The notes beneath the pieces are model-generated. The model worked only from the letters and a program-made list of their open reading frames with translations. It had not been told where the DNA came from and made no database searches. The translations under genes were made by a program, and so were the position numbers. A stretch of DNA of 39,823 nucleotides from contig JADRCO010000272.1 in NCBI GenBank assembly GCA_021464525.1, positions 1 through 39,823 on the forward strand. Direction: 5' to 3'. The stretch's first letter is position 1; each line of letters opens with the position of its first letter. Positions 11,086 to 23,540 of this stretch are shown here, piece by piece. The DNA comes from Rhizophagus sp. LPA8_4_AMF (Eukaryota; Glomeromycota; Glomeromycetes; Glomerales; Glomeraceae).

Positions 11086-11402
11086 TCATCTTCAACCCCA
11101 TACTTAGCTAACACCTCGTTTAAATCTTTCAGGGTCTTGTACGAGGAGAAGGACTGCAACTTTCTCTCTTTACACTCTTTGGTGAAGTCAGCAAGCATCA
11201 GCGCAGGAACCAGCTTTATATCAATATCTCAGAAATCTTGCTTGGTCATTTTAGGAAGGCGCGACCAATAGCCTTTTTATTGCGAATTATTTCTAAGCCA
11301 TTCTCGTCAAGACCCAAGTCCTGGCCCGCAAATAAGAGATAAGCTTAGCCATATATATTTTTAATGTCGTCTGCCAACGTGAAAGGGTCATTTTCAGTTG
11401 TT
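11086..11402 (-). pseudogene. SAM-domain fragment
   Basis: On the minus strand, pieces in two frames give NATTENDPFTLADDIKNIYG, then a stop, AYLLFAGQDLGLDENGLEII, RNKKAIGRAFLK and a stop. They continue with MTKQDF..IDIKLVPALMLA, DFTKECKERKLQSFSSYKTL and KDLNEVLAKYGVEDE. This is the five-helix pattern of a SAM domain (LxxxGLxE...FLxLTxxDL.. G...KL) with the family-specific tail FSSYKTLKDLNEVL. SAM domains mediate protein oligomerisation. Two in-frame stops and a frame change make it dead. It is related to the relic at 2790-3560, where the same FSSYKT motif occurs. Confidence 0.6.
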
Positions 11403-12630
11403 GCGTTAGCCAGAAACTGGTTTTTTTTTCTAATTTATTTTTTAAAGTATTGTTGTTATTATGAAAGCCCTTATTTTTTTTAGGAGATTAGTCATAAACA
11501 ACAGGCAGTATGGAAGTCTGTTAAAATAATCGTATAGGTTTATTTAATTCTATAATATATTATCTTTAATACTTAAGTATCTTATCTATACAAACTAAAA
11601 ATAAAAAATAAAATTGAATAGTTATATTATGTATTTACTAGTTAAAATAAAGGATTTATTCTAATTTCAAGTTTTAGTTATATGAGATAAGATTTAGAAT
11701 TTACTTATAAATTTTATTTGTCAAATATATTATGTATTATACAGTATTTATAAAAAAAAACTTATATTTTAAAAGAAATTTTATCATTTCTTCACAATAT
11801 TTAAAGTTTTTTTAGGATCTAAGTTTATTTTATTTCAAATATATCAAAGATTTTTCATTTTGCTAAAATACAGTATATAACTAATTATATGTTTTATATA
11901 ATATATTATTTATTTATTTTATTTAAAAAGTAATCCTGAAAATTTTACAATATGAAATTATTGAGATGGTATAAATAAAGCTAATAGAGTGTTAAAAAAT
12001 AAATTTCATCTTATGTAAAATTTTGGCTTCGAAATTTCTAGTAAAATTTTAAATAAATATCCATTAGATATTTTACTTAAAAGTTTTTTTTTTGAAACTT
12101 AAATTTAAAAAAAGTTTGCTATTATTACAGAAACTATTTTCAGGATAAGAGAGGATAATTGAATATCAATTATTGTTTTAAAAATTTCTAAATGGACTTA
12201 AAAGAACAAATCATGAATAGCAGCTAATTATAAAATTCAATTAATTTATACATATTACTGAAGATAAGTTAATATTTATAAGAAAAATTAATGACAAACT
12301 AAACAACAATTGGCCACTTTATTGCAAAAGTGAGTCCACCTTTTTGTCACAATATTTAAATATTTATAGCACCTATTAATGTAATAATTATAAAATATTC
12401 TTTATTTACCTACAATAATCATCAACAACTTTCATGAGTATCATCATATAAAAATACTTCATAAGTATATATTTACAATATAGACTATAGATGTTATATA
12501 TTATGAAAATGTTCTTGTATTTTACTATGTATTTGTATAATTCCTAGAGTATTTACCATAACCTTATTATAATAGAAAGCAAACAATCATGCTATTGCAA
12601 TATCAAACTAATACTCTATATATAGATTTC
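11403..12630. other. Long AT-rich stretch, no gene
   Basis: Very AT-rich with stops in every frame. No repeat element or gene is supported. Confidence 0.4.
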
Positions 12631-12635
12631 ATAAT

Positions 12636-14604
12636 CTAATAATCTGTAATTTAGATATTAATAAATTATTAAATTATAGCGTATATATTGAAAAACATTT
12701 TCTTACCGTTATTGTTAAATACATTGTAATTTATATTATTATTCTCAATATCAAATCCAGTCAAATAATCTAAAAATAAAATTTTTCATGAAAATGACAG
12801 GATATAGTATACTATATAAAAAGAAAATAAGTAAAAAGAAATGATACTTACCATTTTTACTGTTTTCGAATAATCTGATCCTTTTATTACTTTTATCTAA
12901 AGTAAATATGAAAGTATGATTTAGAAAAAGTTATTTACTAATCAATTATGAAAAATAAAATCTTTATAATCATACCATTTACATGATTATTTTCGATCAA
13001 ATTACAGTTATATACTCTTTTATCTTATTTATTAAAAAAAAACATGTTGTGTGAGTTAGAATTATTTTAACATATTAAATTATTATTACCAATAAGTAAC
13101 ATTAAAATAAATTACCATTAATAGAAGGGTAATGTTCTAATTTATAATAAATAAAAAAATTAATCATTGCTTAATTTAACTTATTTTTCAATAAAATAAT
13201 TTTAACTTACTAAATTCTAAAATCATTCTTTGATTTCTTAATGTAGATTTTGTTAATGCTATCAATTCACTTAGTAATCTACTTTTATAGATAGCACCTG
13301 GATTAAATGTTGTTACAGGTCCAATATTTGGTGAATAAATAACTTTAGTTGGATTATAACAACTTATTTTAGATTCATTGAATATAATATTTTCAACAAT
13401 TTTAAGTATATCACTAGCTGTTGGTCTTTTACTTGGATCAGAATTCCAACAACTTTGCATTAATTCAATATAACCTTCAGGTGCATTTGTGACTATTGGA
13501 GGACGAAAACCATTACATATTTCAATAATAAGATTTATATTATGATTTTGATCCCAAAAAGGTCTTCTACCAGTCATTAATTCCCACATAATCATACCAA
13601 GACTATATATATCAGATGCTTTAGTATATTTTTGACCTTGAAAAATCTCTGGAGCAACGTAAGGAATGACACCATAAATCTCACTATTATCAATCGCAGA
13701 TTGATTTATTCCTAAATCACTTATTATAGCAAGATAATCTATAAAAATATTTCCACTATGATAATTTTTATGAATAATATTCGCATAGTGTATATTTTTT
13801 AATCCACTCATAATTTGAAGTAATTTAATTAATTTATCATGCCAACTAATATTAAAAAAATTATTAGTTATATAATCTGAAAGATTTCCTGATTTATAAT
13901 ATTTTGTAATTATCATATAATTTTGAGTGATAGGATTTTGAGTTATACCAAAATATTTGGTGGTATAATTATGATTATCAAAATCGTTATAATCACCATG
14001 ATTTCTATGTTGTAAAATAAGATTATAAAATACTTTGAGCTAAAAAAAAAAAAAAAAAAAAAATGAAAAAGTTAAAATATATAAATAATTTTATATGTAC
14101 AAATATTAAAAAAAAAAATAGTATTAGTCATACCTCATTTAATTGTCTGGAATTAATATTTTTAGAATCATTAAGTTCTTTAAGAACAACAATCATTTCA
14201 CCATCACGCCTATAATTTTGTTGTTTATCATTCCATCTTGATATTGGACCATCCATCCAAGTGGCTTTATAAATTTTACTAAAACCTCCTTCAAAAATAA
14301 GATTAACATTTATGAATCTATCAAATTGAACAAATTCCATTTTCCCATCCCTTTTATAACGATTGGTCAATGTATATCTTATAAAATCATCAATAACTTT
14401 ATTTCCACTTAGTGCAACAGTTTTTGCTTTAAAACATAAATGACAGATTTGATGAATTTCATTAAAATTCTTTCTTTTTCGATTACATTCTCTACATTTC
14501 TTCAATCTTGAATTTGACGTCTTTTGCGGTTGATTATTAATTAAAGATGTATTATCATCAGTTATTAAAAAATCAATTTTCAATTTATAATTTGTTTGTT
14601 CCAT
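12636..14604 (-). CDS. Kinase-like protein, catalytic Asp replaced (7 exons)
   Basis: Predicted exons on the minus strand: 14604-14134, 14039-13211, 13136-13116, 13023-12976, 12896-12852, 12769-12707 and 12643-12636 (494 residues). All introns have GT..AG ends and the phases agree. Residues 37-57 carry CxxC..CxxC, a possible zinc site. The kinase domain follows: glycine loop EGGFSKIY (105-112), Lys142 in VVLK, the catalytic loop IIHKNYHSGNIF (HKN at 247-249), DLG at 265-267, VAPE at 285-288 and CWNSDPSKRPTA near the end. The usual HRD aspartate is asparagine here, while Lys142, Asn254 and the DLG Asp remain. It is thus a candidate pseudokinase or a weakened TKL-like kinase. The dead paralogue at 17296-18303 still reads HKD. 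The tail consists of four small exons, three of which begin by completing a GAT (Asp) codon. The first two exons are secure; the tail is supported by consensus splice sites and by matching exons in the paralogue at 37468-37598. Confidence 0.8.
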
Positions 14605-16090
14605 AATTTGAATATAATTTATATACGTACAGTATTTTGATATATAAATATTTTTTAAAAAAATTGTGATAAAAAATCTCTCGTTTAATCCGCAGGATTT
14701 TTCAAAAAAAAAAAAAATCGAATACCGAAAAGAAATCGTTTAAGTATTGTTGGAGTACGTAAAACAGTGGGATTTATATATGATTATACGTTACGTTACG
14801 TAATAAGAAAGATGCAGAAGGAAAAAAAATTCCGTTTCAGAACATTCCTTTCAATGACATAAATAAATAAATTTTTTTTTTGATTATTCGTGAAACGATG
14901 TACCTGCTTTTGAGTCGATCATTTAAGTGTTTGATGACGTTACTTAGACCAAAGAAGTTATTATTGTTAATAAAAGTTCATTTTAACCATATTCATCATC
15001 GACAAAAGCGCCTAATGACCATGATTACTTTTTCTAAACCCATAAACATCAAAGAATGGCAGTTTGTGAACCGAACACCGATAAGGCTTTACATGTGAAA
15101 GGAAACAATGGTTTTCTAAACATCCAAATTCGGTATTCTTTTGTTTTTTGATGATGCGCCAATGTATGAATGAAAATAAATATGTAACAAAAAAGAAATG
15201 AAAAATAATGAAAAGTGGCAAAAATGAAAAAATTCAAACCTTTTATTATTGGAAAAAACAACCTTTGAGATTTTAAATAATAATAATATTATTTGGTATG
15301 CCAATCTTCTCGGTAAAAATTTTGGTCACGTGACATAATGTTATTGTCTACCTAATATTAAAAACAAAATCCCACAAGAAAATTATCAATCGATATTTTC
15401 TAATAAGTATGTATTATAACATAGGTAATTAAACGATATTAATATGATTATAAGATGATAGTCTAATTAGTCTATGCAAAATTAGTATGTATAAAGTCTA
15501 CATAAGTTATAACTTATAACGTATAACATGCAACTTCCTAATGTCCTAATCCAAAATAGCTTATCTCGGATTTTTTTTTAATCATCGAACTCCGAAAGAT
15601 AGCCAAAATAACTTATGTGGCGTTGTCTAGACTTACAGTTATTCATGTGATTCTTCATTTTGAGTAGCTGTACCGAACTCTTTTGTCTAGTTTCAATTTA
15701 CATCAAGTATCGATTAACACTCCTTAAGATAACGATTGATATTTGTTTTTGTGCTGTGTCATGTGAAACATTTTGCATAAATTACTGTTTCCGCAGTAAA
15801 GAATATTCGAATATTCTTGTACTTTGTTAATTTGTGTTAATATAAGTATATTTGTGTTTATGTAAACTATTAAAAGTTCAAAATTATTTATATTAAAAGT
15901 ATCGTATCCAAAGTATTACCCGTTTAATTAATTCACTTTTGTTAAATTAATAAAAGAAACAATAAAAGCCAGTTTGAAAGCAAAATTGACTTTTTGGAAT
16001 ATTTTGTACAATCATTTTCATTATTCCACATGATTTATTTGAATTAAAATTATAATTGATGGTTGCCCGTTATAATTGGAATGTAGCTAT
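14605..16090. other. Kinase upstream region and gene-free DNA
   Basis: This is the 5' side of the minus-strand kinase gene. Short open stretches near 14880-15100 (+) and 15010-15300 (-) overlap one another and have no recognisable motif. No gene is supported. Confidence 0.4.
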
Positions 16091-16098
16091 ATTAAATA

Positions 16099-16156
16099 GT
16101 TATTGGATAGGGGAAAAGAGATTTCGGTCGAAGACCGATATCCCCCGTCCAATAAC
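16099..16156. repeat. 58-bp inverted repeat
   Basis: GTTATTGGA..GGGG at 16099 pairs with CCCC..TCCAATAAC ending at 16156. A nested CGGTCGAAGACCG hairpin sits at its centre. It lies directly beside a second inverted-repeat element. Confidence 0.65.
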
Positions 16157-16165
16157 TGAGTTATA

Positions 16166-16287
16166 GTTCGGTCATTAGGAATACTGCGGTGGCCAATAGG
16201 AAATAATGCTATTAATAACGATTTTAATATTGGAAGTCTTATAAAAATATCGGTCATTAAAACCCGCATATTCCTAATCGACTGAAC
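16166..16287. mobile_element. Candidate MITE, 122 bp
   Basis: TTCGGTCATTAGGAATACTG at the left is mirrored at the right by CGCATATTCCTAATCGACTG followed by AA, with one gap and three mismatches. No coding capacity. GTCATTA also recurs internally (ATCGGTCATTAAAACCCGCA), so the element may be a composite with the adjacent 16099-16156 repeat. Confidence 0.5.
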
Positions 16288-16302
16288 AATAATGTAGTTT
16301 AT

Positions 16303-16408
16303 CGGTTTCGGATTTCTGCCAGTTTTGGTTTATAAAATCTTGTTTCCGAAACCGAAACCCTTGCCGAAATCCGAAATCTTGGCCGAAACCTTTCATAAGG
16401 CCGAAACC
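16303..16408. repeat. Cluster of CCGAAA(T/A)CC repeats
   Basis: Six direct copies of CCGAAA (for example TTGCCGAAATCCGAAATC, then GGCCGAAACC twice), preceded by the inverted form GGTTTCGGATTTC. It is GC-rich against the background. This resembles the degenerate internal repeats of a TIR element and is not coding. Confidence 0.55.
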
Positions 16409-16409
16409 T

Positions 16410-17295
16410 AACAGATTGAAATCATCGGATCAACTGATCTGACCTACTAGGAAGGGAAGATTTTATTATATTGTTTGATGAAGAAGTAGTTATGTTTCAA
16501 ATTTATATTTTAAATTTATCTCAGATGTAGACATCGGATCTCATGTTTTTAATATGGAAAGAAGAGAATCTGTGGATGAGGTAACGGTCAGTCAAAGGAG
16601 TTGTATTGTCTCCAGGATATGAAGATTACGATATTGAGGCATTTATAGCAAGAGAAATGAATGATAATAACTAATTAGATTTAATATTTTATAATTAATA
16701 TTTTAAATTTACATGTAAAATAACTTTATTTCGTATTTCAAGAGTTGTATTTACCTGCTAGTTCATCTGTCCGTTAAATGAGGTCACGATGATCTTTAAA
16801 TTTTAACGAACGAACTTAAAATATTTCAAAGTCTGTATAACTATGAAATTTTTTTAACCAACCAAAACCTTCTATTCTTTGGGAAGAAATCCAAAAAAGC
16901 ATCATTGCACGAATAAATTTGTATTTTTACGCGATTAACGTCCTGAATTATTTAATCACGTTTTCTGATTACTGTATTTTTTCATGTTTCGATCGGTCGT
17001 AAATATTTTAACGACACCTTTTACTCAAACTCTCTTCATAAACATTAATGCTGTAATATAATATTTAGAGTTGAATTTTATTAATATTGTCATACTGTAT
17101 ATGTAATTATAGGTCATTATTACAATTTATTTTTTAAATACTGTAAATAAATAAATGAAATGAAAATAGGGTAAAAAATAATCCTTTCAATGATCAAAAT
17201 TCAAATATCAAGATTAATTTCTTCAGTGATATAATCTATTTATATTACAAAAAGCTAATTAATTCGTAAATTTACGAAAATATAAGTAATAATTT
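16410..17295. other. No gene; weak match to 31040
   Basis: The segment TATTTACCTGCTAGTTCATC (16749 onward) resembles TATTTACCTGCTAATCCGTC at 31039 onward. Read on the minus strand both end in AGCAG|GTAAATA, a splice-donor-like site, so this may be a relic exon shared by the duplicated region. Nothing else seen. Confidence 0.3.
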
Positions 17296-18303
17296 TTACT
17301 TACAATATAAAGCGTCTAGATTATCTGTTATAGGTCCAATATCTGGTGACTCTATAATTTTAGTTGGTTCATAATCATAATACAATTTATGAAGTATATT
17401 GAAGATATTACTAGCTATTGGTCTTTGTTTTGGATCAGAATGCCAACAACTTTGCATAACCTTCGGTTGCATTTGTAACAATTGGAGAACGAAGGCCATC
17501 ACATACTTCAATAATAAGTTCTGTATTATAATTTCGATCCCAAAAAGGTCGTCTACCTTCATTAATTCCCATATCTGAAACTTTAGTATATTTTTGCCCT
17601 TGCAAAACCTCTGGAGCAACATATGGAATAATACCATATATTTTATCATCATCATCATCTAATGATGACTTACTTAGTCCTAAATCACATGTTGATAATC
17701 TTTGTGAATAATATTTGCATCATGTATAATATCAAGTCCACTAATAATACAAAATAATTTATATAGCTTATCTTTCCAAGTAATATTAAAAAATCTAGTT
17801 ATGTAATGTTTGAGACCTCCTGACTCGTAATAATCTGTTATTATTATAAAATTTCGAGTAATAAGATTTTGAGTTATTCCATAATATTTATTAACGTTAT
17901 ATGCATCAGTACTTTTAAAGTATAATATATTTTAAGCTAAAACAATAAGTGATACAATATAGATCAACAAATCAATATGATGTTTTTGGAATCGTTAAGT
18001 TCCTTGAAAGCAACAGTTTTCCTACCAGAATGATTATACTTTTATTTTTCACTAGTGATTGACCCATCAATCCAACTAGTCTTAAATTTTACTAATTTCT
18101 CAATTCCATTTTATTTTTTTGTGTATATTTTATAAGATCGTCGTACAATTTTATTTCCACTTAATGTAAGTGCTTTTGCTCTAGCACATGAACCGCATGA
18201 ATAAAACTCTTGCATTCATTACATTTCCTCAATTTATACTTAGATTTTGATTTAAGTATGTATTGTGTTGGTTTAATTGATGATAATTAATTGGTCGTTC
18301 CAT
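17296..18303 (-). pseudogene. Dead paralogue of the 12.6-14.6 kb kinase
   Basis: A start ATG at 18303 gives MERPINYHQLNQHN. Frames then switch repeatedly: RKCNECK, ARAKALTLSGNKIV, ISGLDIIHDANIIHKDYQ, then a loss of the SGN..DLG stretch. After that come GIIPYVAPEVLQGQKYTK, GRRPFWDRNYNTELIIEVCD and MQSCWHSDPKQRPIA. The WELMTG segment is missing. The catalytic loop still reads HKD (codon GAT), unlike the intact gene, where it is AAT. The last open part (17296-17658) ends in SPDIGPI and a GTAAGT, as in the intact paralogue. The upstream flank (18310-18450) resembles that of the relic at 37468-38586. Confidence 0.8.
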
Positions 18304-20131
18304 AATAATTTATAAATTTTAAAATTAGCCTTTAAATATTTTTTTTTTTTTCACCGTGTAAAAAAATATAAATTCCGTAGGAAGTTCCATTGATTAAATG
18401 TTTGATGTGTTAATAAACTAACCTTTTATGGAACATGGAAAATTCGGTATAAATATTCTTAAGAATAATTTTCATGATCCATTTATAGAACATGGAAATT
18501 TTACAAAGTAAATTACAACTTTTTCTAAAAACTAATTCAGAATAAAGAGCTAAACCAAAATGATTCAGTTACATTTAGAATATATGACAAAAATTCCATG
18601 ACCCGAGTCATCCGACGAAAGTTATATACGGTACTATTTTTATACTGTTAATTCATTAAAATGAAGTCACGTGCAACTACGTCATATACAGCACATTATC
18701 ATACATTAAGATATTCTTAACGTACAAATTGATTAATATTTTATTTTAATATTTAATTTTATTTAATTTTTCCTTTTATAAAAAATATTAACAGTTCTTA
18801 ACTAAAAATTGGGTAAACGATCATATTAAATTTCAATAAATACTAATAAAAATAAAAAAAGGTAATTAAAACTTCCAGAAATTTACCGAACACGTTATCT
18901 GGGTTTGATTGCTTCTGTACAATTAAGTTCGCTTCGGTGTATATCTTTTGCGAAAGAAATACATCATTTGTCTTTAATTACTTAGTTCTCAATCTAATTA
19001 AAATTGTTCTTTATTATATAATAGAGATTATTTTTAAGAAATCCATCAATCCAAGCAACAAAACCAAATACGAGAGAAATTTAATTTTTTTATTAAATTA
19101 GAAAATGTTTATTTCATTAAAATATATTATATTTTGCTTTGATATTATTATTTTATTTTCTAAATTATAATTAATAAATAAATAAATATATTTGTAAGGT
19201 ATGTTAGTTATGTGTACATTGGAATCCATGAAATGTGATTATTTGCCGTTTTCAAATGGTTGATCTGGCCAACGCATAAAATTTAATATATTTTTTTTCT
19301 TACTGATACGCGTTTTTTAATGGTTCAGAAACAATACCTTTTGACATATAAATGAATATCCATAAGTACGTGATAAAGATCTCTCATCTTTAGCAGTTTG
19401 TCTAAAAAAATCAAATAAATACGATACCCTCCACCTTAAATACTCACTTATAATACGTCCTATTTCTTGAAGAAAAGCTAGTTAAAGTGTGATTTTTATG
19501 TGATTTTGAAATAAAACTGCAAATATAAAGTTTTTTAGTTTCACAAAAAAAATACCTGACCATAAAACGTTAGGTAACGAATAAGGAATTATGGAACAGC
19601 CATTTTGTTCGTTCAATTTCATTTTTCTTAAAGTATCAAAACATTTCGCGAAAAAGCGTGTGAATCAATGATCATTATGGCCAACTAACCGTTTTTGATA
19701 TGAACATAAATATTATTGTAAAAATTAATGAAGAGTGTTTTTGAGAACGAAGTTGAATAAACTTTTCCATTAAATAATTTTCCACAATTTCTTTAAAAAA
19801 TTTTTCGTAATTCTAATTTAATGAAAAAATTATTACAAAATATGAATATTGTTATACAGTATATATTTGTATAGTATATCATAAGGCAAGTCCATTGTTT
19901 CTTGAATCAAAAGTGAACTGATGAATAATAGGAAAAACTGTTGTTATGTTAATATCATTAAAAAAAACACACTGGTGACTAATTAACGAGTAAACATGAG
20001 ATTTTATTTTTCGATAACCGAAAAATATATATATTACATTTTATTATGGAATCGATATCTATTTAGTAAAAGATTAAATGATTGATCTCCTTCTGCGTCA
20101 CGATTAATAATCCGTTTGTCCGCATTACGTT

Positions 20132-20417
20132 TCATGCCAATGCGGCTTCTGTGTCCGCGTCACGTTTCCATAGATCCTGCGCGTCACGTTTCCATGGTTT
20201 GGCGGCTTCTGCGTCCGCGTCACGTTTCAATGGTGTGACGCCTTCTGCGTCCGCGTCACGTTTCCATATATCTGATGCTGCATCTGCGAATTTAAATTAT
20301 CATTAAAAGAATCCTTAATATGAATAAAAAAAGAAATTTTCATTTTAAAGGGATGATTTATTTACTCGCTAAAACAATAGTAAAGACGAAAATCAACAAT
20401 AAGCATTTGAATTTCAT
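20132..20417 (-). CDS. Secreted KR-DADAEA repeat peptide precursor, copy 1
   Basis: Two exons: 20417-20366 and 20283-20132, intron 82 bases with GTAAAT..CGCAG, phase 1. Exon 1 is MKFKCLLLIFVFTIVLA, a signal peptide with a basic start, hydrophobic core and small residues before the expected cut. Exon 2 continues N-AASDIW, then KRDADAEG-VTPL, KRDADAEA-AKPW, KRDA-QDLW and KRDADTEA-ALA, ending at TGA (67 residues). KR is the Kex2-type cleavage site. The D/E-A pairs that follow are the kind of spacer trimmed by Ste13-type dipeptidyl peptidase in yeast alpha-factor; that processing is inferred. Just after the stop, another KR-like unit (AAACGTAATGCGGAC) lies one base out of frame, so the gene was probably longer. 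Compared with copy 3 it has fewer units and less regular spacers. It may be functional or in early decay. Confidence 0.75.
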
Positions 20418-20678
20418 TATGGATTTTGTGTGTGATATATATAATTTTTAATTCGTTGTTTATTAATGTGTTTAAAGAAATTTTCTCTCTTCTTTCTTAA
20501 AGTATTATATAAGAAAATTTTTCTATAATAACACATATTTCAAATTATTTTATAAATCAATAAAGGAAAGAAGGCGTACAAGAGTATTTTTGCCACGTTT
20601 TTTTACATTGCGCCACGATCGGAGCGAATAGGGCCACTTTGAATTAATAATCTGGATTCTGGAAATAAATGATTTCTG

Positions 20679-20709
<31 letters not shown>

Positions 20710-22063
20710 CAAATATATATATTTATATTGTTCAAAATGATAACTAAGATCAGGAAGTATAACTCATTTGTTTTATCTGATTATTCACTTCACAGCCACA
20801 TCAATGGAAAATGGTTCCATAATCATTAAAAACAAAAAAGTTATTGCACAAATTAATCATATCAACACGTAATTTGCCAAAGTTCTTTGACGTGGATTAA
20901 CTTTCCATATTGAATGGTACCTCTAGCATCAAGTTTGGAAAGTATTGACATTTTATGTTTTAGCAACTTTTTAAGATTATCTTGTCATATATCGATCTTG
21001 TTTCATAGTGGCTTAACCTGGACTACTGGTCCAGATGCTTATCCTGGACTGGTCGAATTTTGATTGGTCAACATAATAATAAATAGCCGTTGTTTAATTT
21101 CCGGGTTATATATTTTCTTTCCTGTTTCTCTCATTTTGCAATATTTCTCATAATTTTTTTTTTTTAAAAGAAGCAACAAATGTTAATACATTTTCAAACA
21201 AACCAATAAAAAAGTCCCATCCCCTATTTGGTTAAGTTCAGGGAAGAGCTCCGGTTTCCATACTAAAGATGAGGAGTTTGTCAAATGCTGTCGTTCTTAC
21301 AAAAAAAGAAATATTAATATATTATTTTCAAAATAAATAAAATAACTATACTCATAAAAAAAAAATAAAAAAAATAGCATTTTGGAATTTTGGAATATAT
21401 TATTATTTATTGTATTTGGGTTAGTTTAGCAGATATACCGTATAATAGTACTAGAAAAACGGAAACCATTAAAGTCCGTCGCAGTATCTTTTTTATTACA
21501 ACATAAACAAAAAAAAAATTGATTACGAAAAATAGCTTAACAAGCAGTGTTGCGTATATAATCAAAAAAGGAAAATGCAGGGGTAATAGGTTGAAAGAAT
21601 ACTACATGGGTTAACTATCAAATCGTCTAGTGCATAACAATAGAATGTCCTTCACTACGCACCGGACAAATTAGAACTGCTATATAAATATTTTTATATT
21701 TGTGATATTTGTAAAGATGGTAAAATGATAATACTTCGTGTACTTTGACTTTATATTTAATGCCAATAAAAATATGTATATATATTTTTATAATAAAACT
21801 GCAAAATCGGCTTTAAAAAATATTGTGCCTTTAAAAATTATAATAACTTGGTAACGACATTATTAAAAATATTTTTTTTTTGTTAGAGATATGCTATCTC
21901 CATAGATCACGTGATATTCCGATGGAGACACGAGATGGATTTTCTTAAAAATATTCGAGAAAGGAAGCCAAATTTGAAAATAATGCGAACATTATTATTT
22001 ATGTACAGTAAATGAGCCATGATTGGGATTACGAACGACCAAGAATAACACAAGATATCAGCC
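20418..22063. other. Upstream region of peptide gene copy 1
   Basis: Contains the conserved blocks shared with unit 2: TTTTTGCCACGTTTTTTTAC (20587), the poly-T/poly-A junction (20680-20715), and CCTGGACTACTGGTCC near 21018. No open frame. Confidence 0.4.
20500..20515 (-). promoter_or_regulatory. TATA-like box of peptide gene copy 1
   Basis: CTTATATAATAC on the minus strand, about 90 bases before the ATG. The same position holds CTTATATAAAC in the other two copies. Confidence 0.45.
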
Positions 22064-22100
22064 ATGTCTTCCCAACAAAGAATTCCTCATGAAACCAAAG
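22064..22100 (+). other. Possible orphan first exon
   Basis: ATG at 22064 in the context CAGCCATGTC begins MSSQQRIPHETK, followed directly by a strong donor-like GTAAGAATATGG at 22101. No convincing second exon follows within 700 bases. It may be a relic of a gene cut by the duplication, or chance. Confidence 0.2.
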
Positions 22101-23166
22101 GTAAGAATATGGCTCCCCTTCTCACATCATGAAATTGAATTTTAAAAAAATGATTCTAATCATTTTGTTAAAAGATTTCATTAATTCTCAAATGCAAATC
22201 CTCATAATATGTTCATAATCCTTAGCAAATATATGACGAAAATTACATGCACCGACGAATATTTCGATATATAAAATTATTTAACAAATTCAATTTTTCG
22301 TTGTTTCGAGTTATATCAATATACTAATTTTATATTATTAATTTAATTTCGATCATTAAAATGAAATAAGATAAAAATAAAAAAGAATAATAATGAATTA
22401 TGTGTAATTTACGTCATATATATTTTAAATTCATGTATCACGGATATATAAATTGTATTTTAAAAAATGTATAATTTTTTTATGACAATAATATGTGAAA
22501 ATAATACTAAGTTCAATCTGTTATTTATTATTACTATTATTTTTAAAGTGATTAAAAAATTTTAAATTTTACATATGATTTCACGATTTCTTGTTATCAT
22601 GCACTGTATATTGGTTTCATACTTTAATATATTATTGACTGATTTAATCCATTTATTTTATTTTTTCTTTTGCATATGAATAAAACTTACAAATTGATTA
22701 ACATTTCGCTCCCCATGTTGAATCAGACGGTTTACAGCATAAAAGTGAAAATTTTTAACTTTTAATTTACTTTCATAAACTCAAATATTTAAAGTTTATA
22801 TTTTTGTGTGTATTTTATGGTATGCTAGCGTGCTGTACATCAAATCTAATATTTATTAATCTGTTTTTTATGTTAATATTTAATCTTATTTAATTTTTCC
22901 TTTTATAAAAATATCAATATTTCTTAAATTTCAATAAATACTAGTAAAAATAAAAAAAGGTAATTAAAAACTTCCAGAAATTTACCGAACGAGTTATCCG
23001 GGCTTGATCGCTCCTGTACAAATAAGCTCGCTTCGGTGTATATCTTTTACAAGAGTTATACATCATTTTGTCTTTAATCACTTAGTTCTAAAATTATTCT
23101 TTATTATATAATAGAAGAAAATCATTAATCCAAGCAACCAACAATAAAATACGATATACTGTATAT

Positions 23167-23540
23167 CTAACCTTCTTTCTTTGTTAATCCACAAAATATT
23201 AAAGATCTCCATAAAGTAGGTATAGAAACCTCTTTTCCAGATTTATTAATCATCTCTCCAACAATTTCATCCAATAGTAATACTCCCTGTAAAATCTAAA
23301 AATAAAATAGAATACTAGTTATAAAATTATGATGATATAATTAACCAAACTTCATATCACTGATATCAGAACCACTAAAAATTTTACTCTTTCTTTCTTG
23401 TCGCAATAATGTTTTGATACCATTTAAGAATTCTGTGTACTGTTGAAATACTGATTCTTAGTGGTTGTTTAAATTATAGTCGCCACAAAATAAGTACAAT
23501 ACCTCCTCACTTATAATACGTCCTATTTCTTGAAGAAAAG
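23167..23540 (-). mobile_element. Tc1/mariner-like transposase relic (helix-turn-helix part)
   Basis: The minus-strand frame 23295-23167 reads LLLDEIVGEMINKSGKEVSI, then PTLWRSLIFCGLTKK. This is the second DNA-binding helix set of Tc1/IS630-type transposases as found in many fungal copies (xLDEIVxEM...G..VS.PTLWRSL...G.T.KK). Upstream pieces (SFLQEIGRIISEE, FLNGIKTLLRQERK) may belong to the same element. The catalytic DDE domain is absent and a stop follows at 23167-23169, so it is a fossil. Confidence 0.55.

Larger units (their letters stand above)
18690..22830. repeat. Duplication unit 1 of the tandem array
   Basis: Large diverged direct repeat. Its left part (AATTTACCGAACACGTTATC at 18879, TTAAAGTGTGATTTTTATG at 19482) matches unit 2 at about 22982 and 23543. 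The peptide gene, the downstream poly-T/poly-A block (20680-20715) and the segment ending ATCACGTGATAT (about 21907) match unit 2 through about 25900. It lacks the BTB-TLDc gene present in units 2 and 3. Boundaries are by eye and approximate. Confidence 0.7.

Noticed and set aside
15012..15304. Three overlapping hydrophobic minus-strand frames
   Set aside because: They overlap one another in different frames, have no motif, and begin at non-ATG or arbitrary positions.
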